Below the pieces are notes generated by a model. That model saw only the letters and a program-made list of their open reading frames with translations. It did no database searches and was not told where the DNA came from. Below are positions 61,117-64,000 of a DNA stretch of 64,000 nucleotides, in pieces. The stretch is taken from positions 73,494,787 through 73,558,786 of the forward strand of contig NC_092091.1 in the NCBI RefSeq assembly GCF_045679555.1, in the 5' to 3' direction. A program made the translations under genes and the position numbers. This stretch comes from Salvelinus alpinus. Lineage: Eukaryota; Chordata; Actinopteri; Salmoniformes; Salmonidae. Within the stretch, counting starts at the first letter, position 1. The number at the start of each line of letters is the position of its first letter.

Positions 61117-61134
61117 AAACACTGAGCCATTATA

Positions 61135-64000
61135 ATGAACCCAGAGGCAGCCAGTACCCAGGATCTTTTTTCCATGCTGTCCCACCACGGGGGGACTGTC
61201 CAACGCCACGAAGCTGCTCTGGTTCAGCAAGAGGCCTTAATGGCTAGACATTCTCAACTTCTGTCAGAGATGCTGACTTCCATAAAGCAGATTTCGGATC
61301 GACTTTCCCCGGCAACCACTTCTGCTCCAGTTCATCCGATTCAAGTGCCCCTGGCAGTTAACCCCCTGGCTGAACCTCGTCTGCCGCCTCCCCAACGGTT
61401 CTCAGGGGATCCGAGTGTTTGTAAGGGGTTTTTCACCCAATGTTCTCTCTCCTTTGAGCTGCAACCATCGTCGTTTCCCACCGACCGGTCCAAGATAGCA
61501 TATATCATCACCCTGCTGTCGGAAAAAGCCCTAGCCTGGGCTACTGCTGTGTGGGATGCCCAAAGTCCCTGCTGTGCCAGCTACTCTACCTTTGCTGAAG
61601 AATTCAAGCGAGTGTTTCAAGGTCCTACCAACGGCCCTGACTCAGCCAAACAGCTCCTGACTCTCCGCCAAGGTCGGCGCAGCGTGACGGACTATGCCAT
61701 CCAGTTCCGCACTGTGGCAGCAGCAAGTGGCTGGAACGACGAGGCGCTCACAGTGTGTTTTTTGAAGGGTCTTTCTGACACCATCCAAGATGAACTGGCC
61801 ACTCGGGAACCACCGGACAACCTCGAGTCCCTTATCAAGTTGGCTTCACGCATAGACCAGCGTCTGAGAGAGAGAGAACTCAACCGTAGACCGCTCACCC
61901 TAGCTCCTATCGGTTCCAGCTCCGAGTCTCCACCTTTATCCTCGCTGGCTCCACCAGAACCCATGCAGGTTGGACGCATCTCCCAGGCTGAGAGAGACCG
62001 CCGGATGAGGGAGCGATGCTGTCTATATTGCGGCAAACCGGGCCATTTCCGCTCCACGTGTCCCGGGCTCCAGGGAAACGCACTCTCCCGTGCAGGCCTG
62101 GGAGGACTGTAACGGGAAACATAACCTCCTCCCATCCATCCAACTCCCGCCTGCTCATTCCAGTTACCCTTTCCTGGGACGACCACGAGTTTTCTCTTCA
62201 AGCCTTGGTAGACTCTGGAGCCGCAGGTAACTTCATGGATGGAGTCTGGGCGAAGGAGAATGGCGTTCCTTCTGAACCTCTAAGTGACCCCATAAGGGTT
62301 ACTACGTTGGATAGAAGCCCTTTGGGATCTGGACTTGTCACTCGTGCCACTACCCCCTTGCGACTTTCAGTTTCCCAACACCAGGAAGTGATGAACTTTC
62401 ATCTGATCTCCTGTTCCGAGTTCCCTCTCGTCCTTGGTTATCCCTGGCTTCACAGCCATAACCCTCACATCGACTGGTCTGTGGGCACTATCAAGCAGTG
62501 GGGTCCTACGTGCCAAGGCACTTGTATCTTCCCGAGTTCCCAGAGTTCCCCTTCCGAGTCTCTAGAATCCATCGACCTGTCCCGAGTTCCCGAGTGTTAC
62601 CATGACCTCAAACTGGTATTTAGCAAACAGAGGGCCACCAAACTACCACCCCATAGACCTTACGATTGCACCATCGACCTGTTGCCGGGGACCTGCCCTC
62701 CCAGGGGTCGGATCTTTTCCCTTTCTCCTCCAGAACGAGCTGCTATGGATACCTACATCAAGGACGCTCTGGCAGCAGGCCTCATGCGTCCATCTACCTC
62801 GCCGGCGGGAGCAGGGTTTTTCTTTGTGGCCAAGAAAGACGGTGGATTACGACCTTGCATCGACTACCGAGGACTCAATGCCATAACCGTCCGTAACCGC
62901 TACCCGCTACCCCTTATGGCCACAGCCTTTGAGCTGCTCCAGGAAGCAGTTGTCTTCACTAAGCTTGACCTGCGGAACGCATACCATCTTGTGCGGATCA
63001 AACCCGGGGACGAGTGGAAGACCGCTTTCAACACGCCTACTGGTGACTACGAATACTCGGTGATGCCCTTCGGCCTGACCAACGCTCCGGCTGTGTTCCA
63101 AGCGCTCATAAACGATGTGCTTAGGGATATGCTTAACATCTTTGTGTTTGTTTACTTGGATGACATCCTCATCTTTTCGAGCTCCCTTCAAGAACACACT
63201 AAGCATGTCAGACAAGTGCTCAAATGCCTCCTAGACAGCCATTTGTACGTTAAGCCGGAAAAGTGTGAATTCCATTCCTCTCGAGTACAATTCCTGGGAT
63301 TTATAGTGGAACCCGGTCGAGTCCAGATGGACCCCAAGAAGGTAGGGGCGGTAGCGGATTGGCCCACCCCCAAGTCCGTTAAGGAAGTTCAGCGTTTCCT
63401 GGGCTTCACCAACTTTTACCGCTAGTTCATCAAGAACTTCAGCTCGGTGGCAGCCCCTCTCTCAGCTGTAACCAAGGGTGTCAACACAAGGTTTCTGTGG
63501 GGAAGAGAAGCTGAGACGGCCTTCCAAGGACTCAAGCAGCGCATCCTCTCTGCTCCCATCCTGACACTACCAACGGCGGATGAACCTTTTGTGGTGGAGG
63601 TAGACGCATCAGAGGTTGGGGTTGGAGCTGTCCTGTCTCAGAGGGGTGAAGACAAGAAGCTTCATCCTTGCGCCTTCTTCTCTCACCGGCTTACCCCGGC
63701 CGAGAGGAATTACGATGTGGGGGATCGTGAACTCCTAGCGGTTAAGATGGCATTGAAGGAATGGAGACACTGGCTCGAGGGGGCTTCTCAACCGTTTCAA
63801 GTGCTTACGGACCACAAAAATCTGGAGTATATCCAGCAGGCGAAGCGGTTGAACTCCAGACAAGCTCGATGGTCTCTTTTCTTCAGACGATTTCAGTTTA
63901 TCCTCACCTATAGACCCGGGTCGAAGAATCTCAAACCGGACGCCTTGTCACGAATCTACTCTCCTGCCATTCGAGAAGATACTGACATGACTGTCCTTCC
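61135..64000 (+). pseudogene. Gag-pol region of the second Gypsy element (partial, broken)
   Basis: Recognisable parts in order: Gag (MNPEAASTQDLFSMLSHHGG) with a CCHC zinc knuckle ([14 protein letters not shown]) near 62020; protease region with [12 protein letters not shown] near 62205; reverse transcriptase with YLDDILIF near 63150; RNase H with [16 protein letters not shown] near 63600. Integrase lies beyond the window. The coding region is interrupted, so I treat it as a fossil. Confidence 0.85.

Larger units (their letters stand above)
58792..64000 (+). mobile_element. Second Gypsy-type LTR retrotransposon, running off the window
   Basis: The 5' LTR (58792-61116) is followed by a gag-pol region to the window end; the 3' LTR is outside. 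The element is broken, with about two breaks visible in the coding part besides the insertion in its LTR. Protein motifs relate it to the same broad Gypsy group as 12535-17922, but nucleotide sequence and LTRs differ, so it is another family. Older than the first element by its state. Confidence 0.85.

Overview
The window is fish DNA and almost certainly salmonid. The evidence is multi-exon genes with GT-AG introns, long (TG)n tracts, Tc1/mariner, PIF/Harbinger, L2, Gypsy and tRNA-derived SINE families of the salmonid type, and heavy nesting of mobile elements. Two 100-base runs of N (4898-4997, 25141-25240) mark assembly gaps. I see no bacterial operon, CRISPR array or rRNA gene.

The host content is a duplicated immune-type cluster built from a repeating pair. 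The first member is a mucin-like gene whose last exons encode a Cys/Asn-rich domain, an 18-residue Thr/Ser/Val repeat and a hydrophobic C-terminus; it may be related to VWA7. The second is a C-type lectin receptor of the type II membrane class, with a Tyr-bearing cytoplasmic tail, one transmembrane helix, a coiled-coil neck and a lectin domain split over three exons. Copies lie at 841-5080 (minus), 5798-8376 (minus, the only complete open lectin gene, 339 aa), 20266-26430 (fragments, minus and plus), 27790-31164 (minus, complete exon set but one frameshift), 33000-42896 (minus, pseudogene) and 48960-55765 (plus). The left edge (1 to about 4610) and the right part (about 53470-58430) are near-identical inverted copies, so the cluster is bounded by a large palindrome.

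Mobile DNA makes up most of the rest. From 9613 to 19948 there is a three-level nest: a Gypsy element with LTRs that look identical, inside a two-gene Harbinger transposon, inside an older solo LTR. From 35521 to 41305 TTAA-flanked (piggyBac-like) non-autonomous elements are nested inside the coiled-coil repeat of a lectin pseudogene, with a SINE and a second solo LTR inside them. A truncated Tc1 lies at 43582-44571 and a full-length Tc1 with long terminal inverted repeats at 46433-48038. An L2 LINE (50013-52755) splits a Thr-type trinucleotide array in an intron of the mucin-like gene. A second Gypsy element runs off the right edge from 58792.

The most interesting local structures are tandem repeats that arose from functional gene parts. 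A 44-bp intronic repeat in two lectin genes copies the 3' splice site of the last exon in every unit. A 60-bp array grew from the Cys-rich exon of the mucin-like gene. A 54-bp coding repeat varies from 2 to 12 copies among paralogues. A paralogous empty site proves the TTAA target of the salmonid element family.
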